In this document: piece by piece, positions 7,296-13,898 of the stretch
How positions within the stretch are numbered: the stretch's first letter is position 1
Layout: each line of letters opens with the position of its first letter
NCBI GenBank assembly: GCA_030040175.1
Contig: JASHUF010000178.1
Span: forward strand, 1 to 13,898
Direction: 5' to 3'
Origin: Acidobacteriaceae bacterium
Lineage (GTDB): Bacteria; Acidobacteriota; Terriglobia; Terriglobales; Acidobacteriaceae
Length of the DNA: 13,898 nt
Made by a program: the position numbers and the translations under genes
The notes under the pieces: model-generated
Databases searched by the model: none
What the model was told of the DNA's origin: nothing
The model's input: the letters and a program-made list of their open reading frames with translations, nothing else

Positions 7296-8021
7296 ATGGC
7301 AAACACGAACCTGGGCGTTCCCCACCCGGCGCTGGAAGCGGAAGAGGTCTATCGCCGCTGGATCGCTTTCCTCGATGAGGAGTTCACCCGGCACTGCTCG
7401 CCGGTGCGGCGATCCGAAGTTGTCCGCGACCAGCTTTACCAGCTTTATCTGGGCCGCCCGCACGGGGGCAAGCTGAATCTGACGCTGACCTCGGAGCTGC
7501 CGGGGAACGTGGTCAGCCTGTCGCTGGACCCGGAAAACGTGACCCTGGAAGCCGGGCACTTTGTCGATGTCGATCGGGAGAAATTCACGGAGCGCAAGCC
7601 GCTGCTGTGGTTCTGGCAGATGTTCGACCGCTCGCCCGTCGGGCTGAACCACTGGCTGGGACTCCGCTTCCGCTGCATGCTGGGGCGGCACATCTTTGCC
7701 CACATGGGCGCGGGAGTCAAGATCTACCACGGCGTGGAAGTCACCTACGGCTACAATCTGTCCATCGGAGACGGGGTGGTGATCCGGCAGCGGGCGCTTC
7801 TGGACGACCGCGGCGGCATCACCCTGGGCAACGATGCCGTCATTGGCTCCTACGCACGCATCTTCTCGCACTCCCACGATGCCGCGTCTTACGGCAAAGT
7901 GAAGATGACGCCCACCCTCGTCGGCGCCGGGGCGCGCATCGCCAGCCATGCCATCGTGCTGGGCGGGCAGCACGTGGCCGAAGGCGAAGTCGTGGGCGCG
8001 TTTCCGTCCGATCCCCGCTGA
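7296..8021 (+). CDS. Hexapeptide-repeat (left-handed beta-helix) acyltransferase
   Basis: The 241-residue product has an N-terminal region of about 135 residues that I cannot assign, followed by a left-handed parallel beta-helix (about 138-236). The repeats are visible as GVKIYHGVEVTYGYNLSIGDGVVI, GGITLGNDAVIGSYARI and PTLVGAGARIASHAIVLGG. SHSHD (191-195) is where maltose/galactoside O-acetyltransferase relatives keep the catalytic histidine. The protein therefore probably transfers an acetyl or other acyl group from CoA to a sugar or similar acceptor; the acceptor cannot be told. The start is uncertain: ATG 7296 (MANTNLG) is chosen, while ATG 7278 would add six residues, and neither has a strong binding site. 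The gene sits 74 bases after yidC and 44 bases before the M50 peptidase gene, on the same strand. Confidence 0.82.
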   Translation: MANTNLGVPHPALEAEEVYRRWIAFLDEEFTRHCSPVRRSEVVRDQLYQLYLGRPHGGKLNLTLTSELPGNVVSLSLDPENVTLEAGHFVDVDREKFTERKPLLWFWQMFDRSPVGLNHWLGLRFRCMLGRHIFAHMGAGVKIYHGVEVTYGYNLSIGDGVVIRQRALLDDRGGITLGNDAVIGSYARIFSHSHDAASYGKVKMTPTLVGAGARIASHAIVLGGQHVAEGEVVGAFPSDPR

Positions 8022-8065
8022 ACGCGCGCGTGCTACGCTGTTGTTTACTTGGGCGGAGAGATCGT

Positions 8066-8776
8066 TTGCAGTCGAGCGCCTTTCTCATTGCTGTCTTCGA
8101 GTTTGTGCTGTTGCTGTTTTCGCTCAGCTTTCATGAGTGCGCCCACGCGTGGATGGCTTCGCGGCTGGGCGACCAGACGGCGCGCATGCAGGGGCGCATC
8201 ACCCTGAACCCGCTCTATCACATCGATCCCGTGGGCACGCTGCTGTTTCCCGCGCTCATCATCTTCGGGCCGTTCTTCGGATTCAGCCTTCCCTTTCTGC
8301 TCATCGGGTGGGCCAAACCCACGCCGGTCATCACCCGCAACTTCAAGAGAATCGTTCGCGACGATAACCTGGTGACGCTGGCCGGCCCGGCTTCCAACCT
8401 CATTCTCGTGGCGGTTGCCTTTCTCGTGCTGGCCGCGATCAGCCTCGCCGTTCCCGGCGGTCACGCGCTGGTAGTGGAGAGCTTCCGGGGACGGCTCGCA
8501 CTCAATGCTCCTTCTAACCTGCAGGCCGTCATCGTGCTGGCTATCCTGGCCATCGAGATCAACCTCGCGCTCTTTTTCTTCAACCTGCTGCCCATTCCGC
8601 CGCTCGACGGCAGCCGCGTGGTGCGCAACCTGCTGCCCTATAACGCCGTAGTGCAATATGACCGGATCGGCGGCTGGATCAGTTACCTGCTGATGATTTT
8701 TGTGGGCGGGTTCATCCTCAACCTGCTCATCGGGCCGGTGTACGCGCTTATTTTTCTCTTGCTGGCAAGCCTGTAA
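8066..8776 (+). CDS. Site-2 protease family (M50) membrane peptidase
   Basis: This 236-residue integral membrane protein has the zinc motif HECAH at residues 23-27, inside its first hydrophobic segment (FLIAVFEFVLLLFSLSFHECAHAWMASRLGD). The third ligand motif is NLLPIPPLDGSR at about 173-184, with Asp181. Four or more further hydrophobic segments include LVTLAGPASNLILVAVAFLVLAA and YLLMIFVGGFILNLLIGPVYALIF. It lacks a PDZ domain, so it belongs to the compact S2P group rather than the RseP type; substrates are unknown. The start is TTG 8066, with GGAGAG five bases upstream; no ATG precedes the first membrane segment in frame. Order M50-trpS-scpA recurs in several Gram-negative phyla and is kept here. 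An upstream ATG in the same frame would overlap the acyltransferase and is not needed. Confidence 0.9.
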   Translation: MQSSAFLIAVFEFVLLLFSLSFHECAHAWMASRLGDQTARMQGRITLNPLYHIDPVGTLLFPALIIFGPFFGFSLPFLLIGWAKPTPVITRNFKRIVRDDNLVTLAGPASNLILVAVAFLVLAAISLAVPGGHALVVESFRGRLALNAPSNLQAVIVLAILAIEINLALFFFNLLPIPPLDGSRVVRNLLPYNAVVQYDRIGGWISYLLMIFVGGFILNLLIGPVYALIFLLLASL

Positions 8777-8790
8777 GCCTTGCTCGGCGA

Positions 8791-8819
8791 TTCGCCCGCG
8801 ACTGCGCGCCCGTTACAAT
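8791..8819 (+). promoter_or_regulatory. Putative trpS promoter
   Basis: TACAAT (8814-8819) is a good -10 hexamer, and TTCGCC (8791-8796) lies 17 bases upstream as a weak -35, matching three of six positions. The hexamers fall just after the M50 stop and about 80 bases before trpS. The leader between them includes a run of six T (8865-8870) but no convincing hairpin. Confidence 0.4.
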
Positions 8820-8899
8820 AAGGAGAGCCTTGCGGCGATCTTTCTTGAAGGAAAGCCGGCGGCCTTTTTTGTTGCCATCTACCGGAACCGAAACGCACC

Positions 8900-9964
8900 A
8901 TGCCTGATCGCCAAAACCTTCCGTACCGCCCGCGCGTCCTCAGCGGCATGCGCCCCACGGGCAAGCTGCACCTGGGCAACTATATGGGCGCGCTGGCCAA
9001 CTGGGTGAAGCTGCAGAGCCAGTACGAGTGCTACTTCTTCATCGCCGACCTGCACGCGCTCACCACCGATTACGCCGACACCTCCGGCGTGGCCCCGAAT
9101 ACGCTCGAAGTAGCGCTCGACTTTCTGGGCGCGGGGCTCGACCCGGAGACGTGCACGATTTTTCTGCAAAGCCAGGTCAAGCAGCATTATGAATTGCCGC
9201 TGCTGCTCGGCATGGTTACACCGCTCGGTTGGCTGGAGCGCGTGCCCAGCTACAAGGAGATGCAGGAGAACCTGGCAAACAAGGACCTGACCACCTATGG
9301 GTTTCTCGGCTACCCGGTGCTGATGGCCTCAGACATTCTGCTCTACCAGGCGGATTTTGTGCCCGTTGGCCAGGACCAGCAGGCGCACGTGGAGCTGACG
9401 CGGGAAGTGGCAAGGCGGTTCAACCATTTCTATCCAAAGATAATCAGGGAACCCGAGCCGCTTGGGACGTTTCCTGTTGACGTGTTGCCCGAGCCGCAGG
9501 TGCTGCTCACGCCTTCGCCCAAGCTCCCGGGCACCGACGGGCGCAAGATGTCAAAGAGCTACGGCAACACGATCCTGCTCACCGATCCCGAACCGGTGGT
9601 GCGGCAAAAACTCAAAACCATGGTCACCGACCCGGCGAGGGTGCGGCGGAGCGATCCCGGCGACCCGGACAAGTGCCCGGTGGGTGATTTGCACAAGGTG
9701 TTCTCAACGCCCGAGACCCTGGCCAAGGTGTACGCAGGCTGCCGTTCGGCGGGAATCGGGTGCATTGAATGCAAAGGCTGGGCGGCGGACGCGCTGGTGC
9801 AGATTCTGGAACCCATCCAGGCGCGGCGCGCGAGCTTCAGCGAGACGCAGGCAAAGGAGATCCTGAACGCAGGCTCGCGGCGTGCAGCGCGGCGCGCGGC
9901 GCAGACGATGGAAGAGGTGTATGCGGCGATGCAGATGACGCTGACGCGGGAGGCGGCGTGCTAG
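8900..9964 (+). CDS. trpS: Tryptophan--tRNA ligase
   Basis: TrpRS charges tRNA-Trp with tryptophan using ATP. The 354-residue protein is a class I synthetase. The HIGH-type motif is HLGN at residues 24-27 in SGMRPTGKLHLGNYMGAL. The tryptophan-binding part includes FIADLHALTTDY (about 47-58), and VPVGQDQQAHVELTREVARRFN (about 154-175) is the family's VGxDQ segment. The KMSKS loop is exact at 216-220 in DGRKMSKSYGN. Length is normal for bacterial TrpRS with a short insertion. The ATG at 8900 begins 17 residues before the conserved GMRPTG; the sequence before it is not a strong binding site. The gene follows the M50 peptidase by 123 bases and precedes scpA across a repeat-filled spacer. Confidence 0.97.
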   Translation: MPDRQNLPYRPRVLSGMRPTGKLHLGNYMGALANWVKLQSQYECYFFIADLHALTTDYADTSGVAPNTLEVALDFLGAGLDPETCTIFLQSQVKQHYELPLLLGMVTPLGWLERVPSYKEMQENLANKDLTTYGFLGYPVLMASDILLYQADFVPVGQDQQAHVELTREVARRFNHFYPKIIREPEPLGTFPVDVLPEPQVLLTPSPKLPGTDGRKMSKSYGNTILLTDPEPVVRQKLKTMVTDPARVRRSDPGDPDKCPVGDLHKVFSTPETLAKVYAGCRSAGIGCIECKGWAADALVQILEPIQARRASFSETQAKEILNAGSRRAARRAAQTMEEVYAAMQMTLTREAAC

Positions 9965-9998
9965 TATCCTAAGTCGGAAATTCATAACATAGATGCGG

Positions 9999-10224
9999 AT
10001 GTCATTCTGAGCGAACGGAGCCCCAAACGGTTTTCAGTTTGGGGCCCCGTTCGCTCAGGATGACAGTTCCTGAAAGGTGCAGATTTGAGACTCACCGCAC
10101 CAGGGTGGTGTCGCACGAAGTTCGAGTAACAAAAGAGAGGAAAGGCAACCGCAGATTCTTCGCTTACCACCCCCCAAGCTCCACCCCGGGGACGTTTGGG
10201 GGCCTCTTGCACTCAGAATGACAT
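9999..10224. repeat. Intergenic palindromic element bounded by 13-bp inverted repeats
   Basis: ATGTCATTCTGAG (9999-10011) and its exact complement CTCAGAATGACAT (10212-10224) enclose 226 bases. The left part is a long hairpin: 10000-10028 pairs with 10037-10065 over 29 positions, with one G-T and one A-C mismatch and an 8-base loop. The right part contains CCCCCAA (10171-10177) facing TTGGGGG (10196-10202) around a CCCCGGGG palindrome (10184-10191). There is no coding content. The TGTCATTCTGAG and GCAGATTCTTCGC words are ones I associate with highly repeated intergenic elements in Acidobacteria. A REP/MITE-like element, perhaps two overlapping copies, is the best reading. The sides (9965-9998 and 10225-10344) show nothing else recognisable. 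Confidence 0.7.
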
Positions 10225-10344
10225 GGGCAATTCAGTCAAGAACTTCTGAGACAGTTTGCCAGTGGGGCGTTGAATAGAAACGCAATTCGGGCGCCGATCA
10301 GGCTTGGTACCGCAGTTGGCGGTCATTCTTGGAAGAAGCAGATT

Positions 10345-11351
10345 TTGGCTGAGAAGACTCCGCATATCGACAAAGAAGAAGCCCGGGAGCGGGTGGAGGA
10401 GGGTGCTGCGCCCGACAGGATTGAGAAGATTGAAGCCGAGGCGGCGCCGGGCGGGGAGGGCGGCGAAGGCGCGGCGGTAGCAGAATCCGGAGCGGGAACC
10501 GGGCAGGGCAAGACGGCGGAGCAAAGGCACGCGGACAAAGTTGCGGCCGCGTTAAAGGCGCGCAGCGAAGCCGAGGAGCAGTCGCCGTTTTCGGTGATCG
10601 TGGGCCAGGTGTACGAGGGCCCGCTCGATCTGCTGCTGGATCTGATCCGCAAGCAGGACATCGATATCTACGACATCCCCATCGCCAGGATCACGGCGCA
10701 GTTTCTGGCCTACGTGGAGCAGTTGCGGGCCGGCGACGTGGACGTGGCCGGGGACTTCATCTACACCGCCTCGCTGCTGATTCACATCAAGAGCAGGATG
10801 CTGCTGCCGCGTATGCCCAGCGGGACGGACGAGGCGGGCGAGGACCCGCGGCGCGAGCTGGTGGAGCGGCTGCTCGAGCACGAGCGCTTCAAGAACGCGG
10901 CGCAGATGCTCAAGCAGAAGCAGATGCTCGAAGCGGCGAGCTGGACCAACCCCGGGATGCGTGAGTTCCGCGAGGATGCGAGCGCTGAGCCGGAGATCGC
11001 CGCCGACACCGTGGACCGGTGCGCGTCTTCCGCGACATTCTGGACCGCGCGCGCAACCGGCCCATTCTCAATGTGGAAGAAGACAGCGTCACCGTGGGCC
11101 AGATGATCCAGTTCCTCGCGCGCCGGCTCGCGCTCGAGGACCAGCCGGTGGCGCTGCACAAGCTTTTGAGCCACACCCGCTCTGAGCGGGCGCTGATCGC
11201 CATGTTTCTCGCCCTTCTCGAACTGGTGCGGCTGCAGGCCATTTTGCTGCGGCAGGACCGGGAGTTCAGCGAGATCTTCATTAAAAAGCAGGCCGGATTT
11301 GAATCCGTATTGAACCAGGGGCTGGCCGACGCGGCCGGCGACTGGAAGTAG
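10345..11351 (+). pseudogene. scpA: Segregation and condensation protein A, frameshifted
   Basis: ScpA is the kleisin that bridges the SMC dimer and, with ScpB, forms bacterial condensin. After an Ala/Glu/Gly-rich N-terminal region of about 80 residues comes the kleisin N-domain: FSVIVGQVYEGPLDLLLDLIRKQDIDIYDIPIARITAQFLAYV, then DFIYTASLLIHIKSRMLLPR. Frame 1 loses similarity at GTG GAC CGG (11011-11019) and stops at 11106. The C-terminal winged-helix half (VRVFRDILDRARNRPILNVEED..., ERALIAMFLALLELVRLQAI) continues in another frame from 11019 to the TAG at 11349-11351. Inserting one base between 11017 and 11018 restores VDLVRVF, so a single-base deletion, or an assembly error, explains the break. 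The start is TTG 10345, with GGAAGAAG six bases upstream; frame 1 is open back to 10270. scpB, the usual next gene, is absent from the window. Confidence 0.85.
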
Positions 11352-11465
11352 CCGCCTTTCAGCCGGTTGCGCGAGCCGGCCGCTCCGGGGCAAACGGCCT
11401 TGGGAAAGTTTTCCCTGTTGTTCCCCCGCATGGACGCCCCGGGCGCAGTTCCCCACAGTGAAGGC

Positions 11466-11493
11466 TCAAGTTTGCGCGGCAGACTGCCGATAA
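11466..11493 (+). promoter_or_regulatory. Sigma-28 (FliA/SigD)-like promoter
   Basis: TCAAGTTT (11466-11473) and GCCGATAA (11486-11493) are separated by 12 bases. The flagellar sigma-28 consensus in enterobacteria is TAAAGTTT-N11-GCCGATAA, so the -10 is an exact match and the -35 differs at one base, with a spacer one base longer. The implied start falls at about 11500, next to the ATG at 11502, which would make the mRNA nearly leaderless; alternatively AAAGG at 11492-11496 is just a ribosome binding site. Confidence 0.45.
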
Positions 11494-11501
11494 AGGCGGC
11501 G

Positions 11502-12776
11502 ATGGCTACGCACATGTCACAGACAAAAGGGCTGGAAGCCGATCAAGCGGCGGCTCGGCCGGGGCCGTTGGCCGAGCTGCGCTACGTGGCGCGCCAGCCG
11601 ATTCTGGATGCGGCCGGCCACGTACACGGCTACGATCTGATCTTCCGCAACGCGCCCGAGTGCATCTTCCGCCGCGACCCGGAGATGGCCGTGGAAACCA
11701 TGCTCGACAACGAGGTGCTGTTCGGGCTGGAGCGGCTGTCGAACGGCATGCCGGCCTTCATCTCCTGCACCGCGGAGGCGCTCACGGACAACCTGGTGCT
11801 GGTGCTTACGCCCAGCCTCACGGTTCTGGGGGTGCCGGCGAACCTGGAGCCGACGCCGCGGCTGGTCGACACCTGCCGCACCCTGAAGGCACGCGGATTC
11901 CGCGTGGCGCTGGACGATTTTGCCTGGCACCAGGACCTGCGCCCGCTGCTCGACCGGGCCGACTACGTGCGCATGGACTTCAGGAAATTCCAGGGCGCCG
12001 ACCGGCAGCAACTGGAGCAACTGGAACCGGATGCGATCCGGCTGGTGGCGCAAAAGGTGGAGACGCAGGACGATCTCCGCCAGGCGCAGACGATGGGCTT
12101 CAGCCTGTTTCAGGGCGATTATTTTTGCCATCCGACGCTGTTGAAGAAGCGCAAGATCCCCTCGAACCGTATGTATCACTTCGAGATTGTGCGCGAGCTC
12201 TATCGCGATCCGCTCGACGTGCGCAAGGTGAGCCAGCTGGTGCGCAGCGATGGAGCGCTCATGTACCGCCTTCTGCGCCTGGCCAACTCGCCCGTCTACG
12301 GGCTCTACCAGGAGGTGCGGTCGATCGAGACCGCCATTCGCTTCCTGGGCGAGACCGCCTTCCGCCGCATCGTCTCCGTGGCCGTGCTGAGCGAGCTCAA
12401 CTGCGATCAGCCGGCGGAGATTCTGCAGATGGGCCTTCTGCGGGCGCGCTTTTGCGAGCTGGCCGCGCGGGTGTTCGGGCAAGACCCGGCCGAGCAGTAC
12501 CTGGTGGGCATGTTCAGCCTGTTGCCGGTCATGCTGAGTGTCACCATGGAAGAGATCGTGGCCCATCTGCCCTTTCGCACGGACATCAGCCTGGCGCTGA
12601 TGGGAACGGTGAATCCTGAGCGCATGCCTCTCACCTGGCTTGAGTTGCACGAACGGGGCGATTGGGAGGCCTGCGACCGGCTCCTGGCCAGCCGCAATGG
12701 AAGCTCCATCCAGCTCGCCCAGGCTTATGAGGAGGCGCTCATCTGGGCTGCTGCCGCCTCGCCGGGGACGGCCTGA
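11502..12776 (+). CDS. EAL-HDOD signalling protein with degenerate EAL motif
   Basis: With the ATG at 11502 the protein has 424 residues. Residues about 25-225 form an EAL-type domain: YVARQPILDAAGHVHGYDLIFRN, then FRVALDDFAWHQDLRPLL (133-150), DYVRMDF, KVET and FQGDYFCHP. The catalytic EAL tripeptide is replaced by YDL, as in YuxH/CdgJ-type proteins, so cyclic-di-GMP hydrolysis is unlikely, though DDF is kept. Residues about 226-424 form an HDOD domain: LVRSDGALMYRLLRLANSPVYGLYQEVRSIETAIRFLG, then the C-terminal helices. HDOD lacks the metal-binding HD pair and is used as a regulatory or interaction module. In Vibrio, proteins of this type affect motility; a role here is inference. The frame is open from 11367, but residues upstream of 11502 show no similarity. 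AAAGG lies five bases before this ATG; ATG 11514 is an alternative. A sigma-28-like promoter precedes it. Confidence 0.9.
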   Translation: MATHMSQTKGLEADQAAARPGPLAELRYVARQPILDAAGHVHGYDLIFRNAPECIFRRDPEMAVETMLDNEVLFGLERLSNGMPAFISCTAEALTDNLVLVLTPSLTVLGVPANLEPTPRLVDTCRTLKARGFRVALDDFAWHQDLRPLLDRADYVRMDFRKFQGADRQQLEQLEPDAIRLVAQKVETQDDLRQAQTMGFSLFQGDYFCHPTLLKKRKIPSNRMYHFEIVRELYRDPLDVRKVSQLVRSDGALMYRLLRLANSPVYGLYQEVRSIETAIRFLGETAFRRIVSVAVLSELNCDQPAEILQMGLLRARFCELAARVFGQDPAEQYLVGMFSLLPVMLSVTMEEIVAHLPFRTDISLALMGTVNPERMPLTWLELHERGDWEACDRLLASRNGSSIQLAQAYEEALIWAAAASPGTA

Positions 12777-12865
12777 GGCGCCGGCGCATCCCCGTTTGCC
12801 CGCAAACCCGCTTTTCCCTGAGCAATTCATCCTCCTTTCACATTCGTGGTCTATCACTGGCAGGA

Positions 12866-12898
12866 GTCCGGACGCGTGCGCTCCCCCCATCTCCGGAC
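12866..12898 (+). other. Small inverted repeat before the phosphate permease gene
   Basis: GTCCGGA (12866-12872) and TCCGGAC (12892-12898) form a perfect 7-bp stem with a 19-base loop, 24 bases before the permease ATG. It has no following T-run, so it is not a terminator. It could be an operator or a leader structure, or chance. No Pho-box-like direct repeat is apparent in 12777-12922. Confidence 0.3.
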
Positions 12899-12922
12899 GG
12901 AATTCCTACCTGGAGCTCACGG

Positions 12923-13898
12923 ATGTCGGACCTGGCAACAACTGTCGAAACCGTCCCGGCGGGCGGATCGCTGCTCGACCGAAAGATGAAGAAGTCGTCG
13001 GCCTGGATCAGTACGCTGGTCGTGCTGGTGGCCCTGGTCGGCGGATTGGCGTACATCGGCGTTCACGTTGCCGGCGACCTGGGCAACATCACCGTCGTCA
13101 GCATCTGGCCCTATGTGCTGCTGGGCGTGGCCCTTCTCATTGCGCTCGCCTTCGAGTTCGTCAATGGATTTCACGATACGGCCAACGCCGTGGCCACGGT
13201 GATCTACACCCACTCGCTCGACCCCAATATTGCCGTGGTCTGGTCGGGCTTGTGCAACCTGGCCGGCGTGCTGGTCTCCTCGGGCGCGGTGGCCTTCAGC
13301 ATCATCACCCTGCTGCCCGTGGAATTGATCCTGAAGGTGAGTTCCGGCGCCGGATTCGCCATGGTCTTTGCCCTGCTCATCGCCGCCATTTTGTGGAACC
13401 TGGGAACCTGGTGGATGGGCCTGCCCGCCTCCAGCTCGCACACCATGGTGGGCTCCATCATCGGAGTCGGCGTGGCCAACCAGATCCTCAACGCCTCCAG
13501 CGGCACCTCCGGCGTGGACTGGTCGCAGGCAACCAAAGTCTTTCAGGTGCTGCTGATCTCTCCGCTGGTTGGATTCTTCTGCGCCGCCATCCTGTTCCTG
13601 GTGCTCAAGCCGTCGTCGCGCAAGCTGGGCACGCTCGGTCTGGCATTGATGCTGGGCCTGGCTGCGTTCTACATGTTCAAGTGGAGTTTGCTCTGGTCGG
13701 CCATCTTCGCCGTTGGCGTCGCCGTCGCCGTCATGATCGGGCTCAGCCTGATTCCGGCGCCGGATTCGCTGTTCAAGGCGCCGGAGGGCACCACGCCTCC
13801 GCCCTGGCCCATCCGCCTGCTGCTCATCCTCACCTGCTCGGGCGTGAGCTACTTCCACGGCTCCAATGACGGCCAGAAGGGCATGGGCCTGATCATGC
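12923..13898 (+). CDS. PiT-family inorganic phosphate permease, 3'-truncated
   Basis: The frame is open from the ATG at 12923 to the window edge: 325 complete codons plus one base, with no stop. GGAG stands seven bases before the start. The product is a multi-spanning membrane protein with a short cytoplasmic N-terminus of about 27 residues and a first segment at about 28-48. Both copies of the PiT duplicated signature are visible: FVNGFHDTANAVAT at residues 79-92, and YFHGSNDGQKGMG at about 310-322, where the window ends. Between them are further hydrophobic segments and SSSHTMVGSIIGVGVANQIL, a typical PiT stretch. PiT proteins import phosphate (as metal-phosphate) with protons or sodium at low affinity. 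It lies 146 bases after the EAL-HDOD gene and is probably a separate unit. Identity is secure; the remaining C-terminal part is outside the window. Confidence 0.95.
   Translation, partial: MSDLATTVETVPAGGSLLDRKMKKSSAWISTLVVLVALVGGLAYIGVHVAGDLGNITVVSIWPYVLLGVALLIALAFEFVNGFHDTANAVATVIYTHSLDPNIAVVWSGLCNLAGVLVSSGAVAFSIITLLPVELILKVSSGAGFAMVFALLIAAILWNLGTWWMGLPASSSHTMVGSIIGVGVANQILNASSGTSGVDWSQATKVFQVLLISPLVGFFCAAILFLVLKPSSRKLGTLGLALMLGLAAFYMFKWSLLWSAIFAVGVAVAVMIGLSLIPAPDSLFKAPEGTTPPPWPIRLLLILTCSGVSYFHGSNDGQKGMGLIM

Noticed and set aside
8841..8870. Terminator or attenuator before trpS (CCTTTTTT)
   Set aside because: The T-run is present, but the bases before it do not form a stem longer than four pairs. 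No T-box or Trp-rich leader peptide is visible.
11011..11021. Programmed ribosomal frameshifting in scpA
   Set aside because: The switch point GTGGACCGGTGC has no slippery heptamer, no in-frame stop nearby and no known precedent in this family. A single-base deletion is simpler.
11362..11380. Terminator hairpin GCCGG/CCGGC after scpA
   Set aside because: The stem is only five base pairs with a nine-base loop and no T-run follows, so it is not distinguishable from chance in G+C-rich DNA.
11517..12890. Long open frame on the minus strand (457 codons) opposite the EAL-HDOD gene
   Set aside because: Its translation is rich in His, Gln, Arg and Ala with no family motif. It is the G+C-driven shadow of a gene with clear domain signatures on the plus strand.
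1..13898. CRISPR array, tRNA or rRNA genes, complete IS element
   Set aside because: No regularly spaced direct repeats, no cloverleaf-type tRNA ends or rRNA core sequences, and no transposase frame were found by eye.

Overview
The window looks like chromosomal DNA from a G+C-rich acidobacterium, most likely class Terriglobia. I infer this from the YidC N-terminus (PEIQNPNLQ), from intergenic palindromes built on TGTCATTCTGAG that I associate with this group, and from the gene order. No database search was possible, so the taxonomy is an inference.

Layout. (1) Bases 1-498: the 3' end of a glycine-rich, probably secreted or membrane-associated protein. (2) Bases 557-2197: a two-gene accessory module, an XRE/ImmA-IrrE metallopeptidase followed three bases later by a DUF4411 PIN-like protein. 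It resembles a toxin-antitoxin module and is visibly richer in A/T than its surroundings. It ends tail-to-tail with dnaA. (3) Bases 2253-3665: dnaA on the minus strand, with a divergent 0.7-kb spacer (3666-4377). The spacer carries putative promoters for both sides, a UUCG hairpin in the dnaA leader and a nested palindromic element, but no recognisable DnaA boxes. (4) Bases 4378-7221: the operon rpmH-rnpA-yidD-yidC, which supplies ribosomal protein L34, the RNase P protein and the membrane-insertion machinery. (5) Bases 7296-8776: a left-handed beta-helix acyltransferase and a site-2-protease-type M50 peptidase. (6) Bases 8900-9964: trpS. (7) Bases 9999-10224: an intergenic element bounded by 13-bp inverted repeats. 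(8) Bases 10345-11351: scpA, interrupted by an apparent one-base deletion. (9) Bases 11502-12776: an EAL-HDOD signalling protein with a degenerate EAL motif, preceded by a sequence very close to a flagellar sigma-28 promoter. (10) Bases 12923-13898: the 5' part of a PiT-type phosphate permease running off the window.

Most of the window is housekeeping: replication initiation, translation, RNA processing, membrane insertion and chromosome segregation. Accessory character is confined to the TA-like module and the intergenic palindromes. The points most worth following are the dnaA-adjacent ImmA/DUF4411 pair, the sigma-28-like promoter before the EAL-HDOD gene, the broken scpA frame and the two structured repeat elements. 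I see no clearly new multi-gene system.
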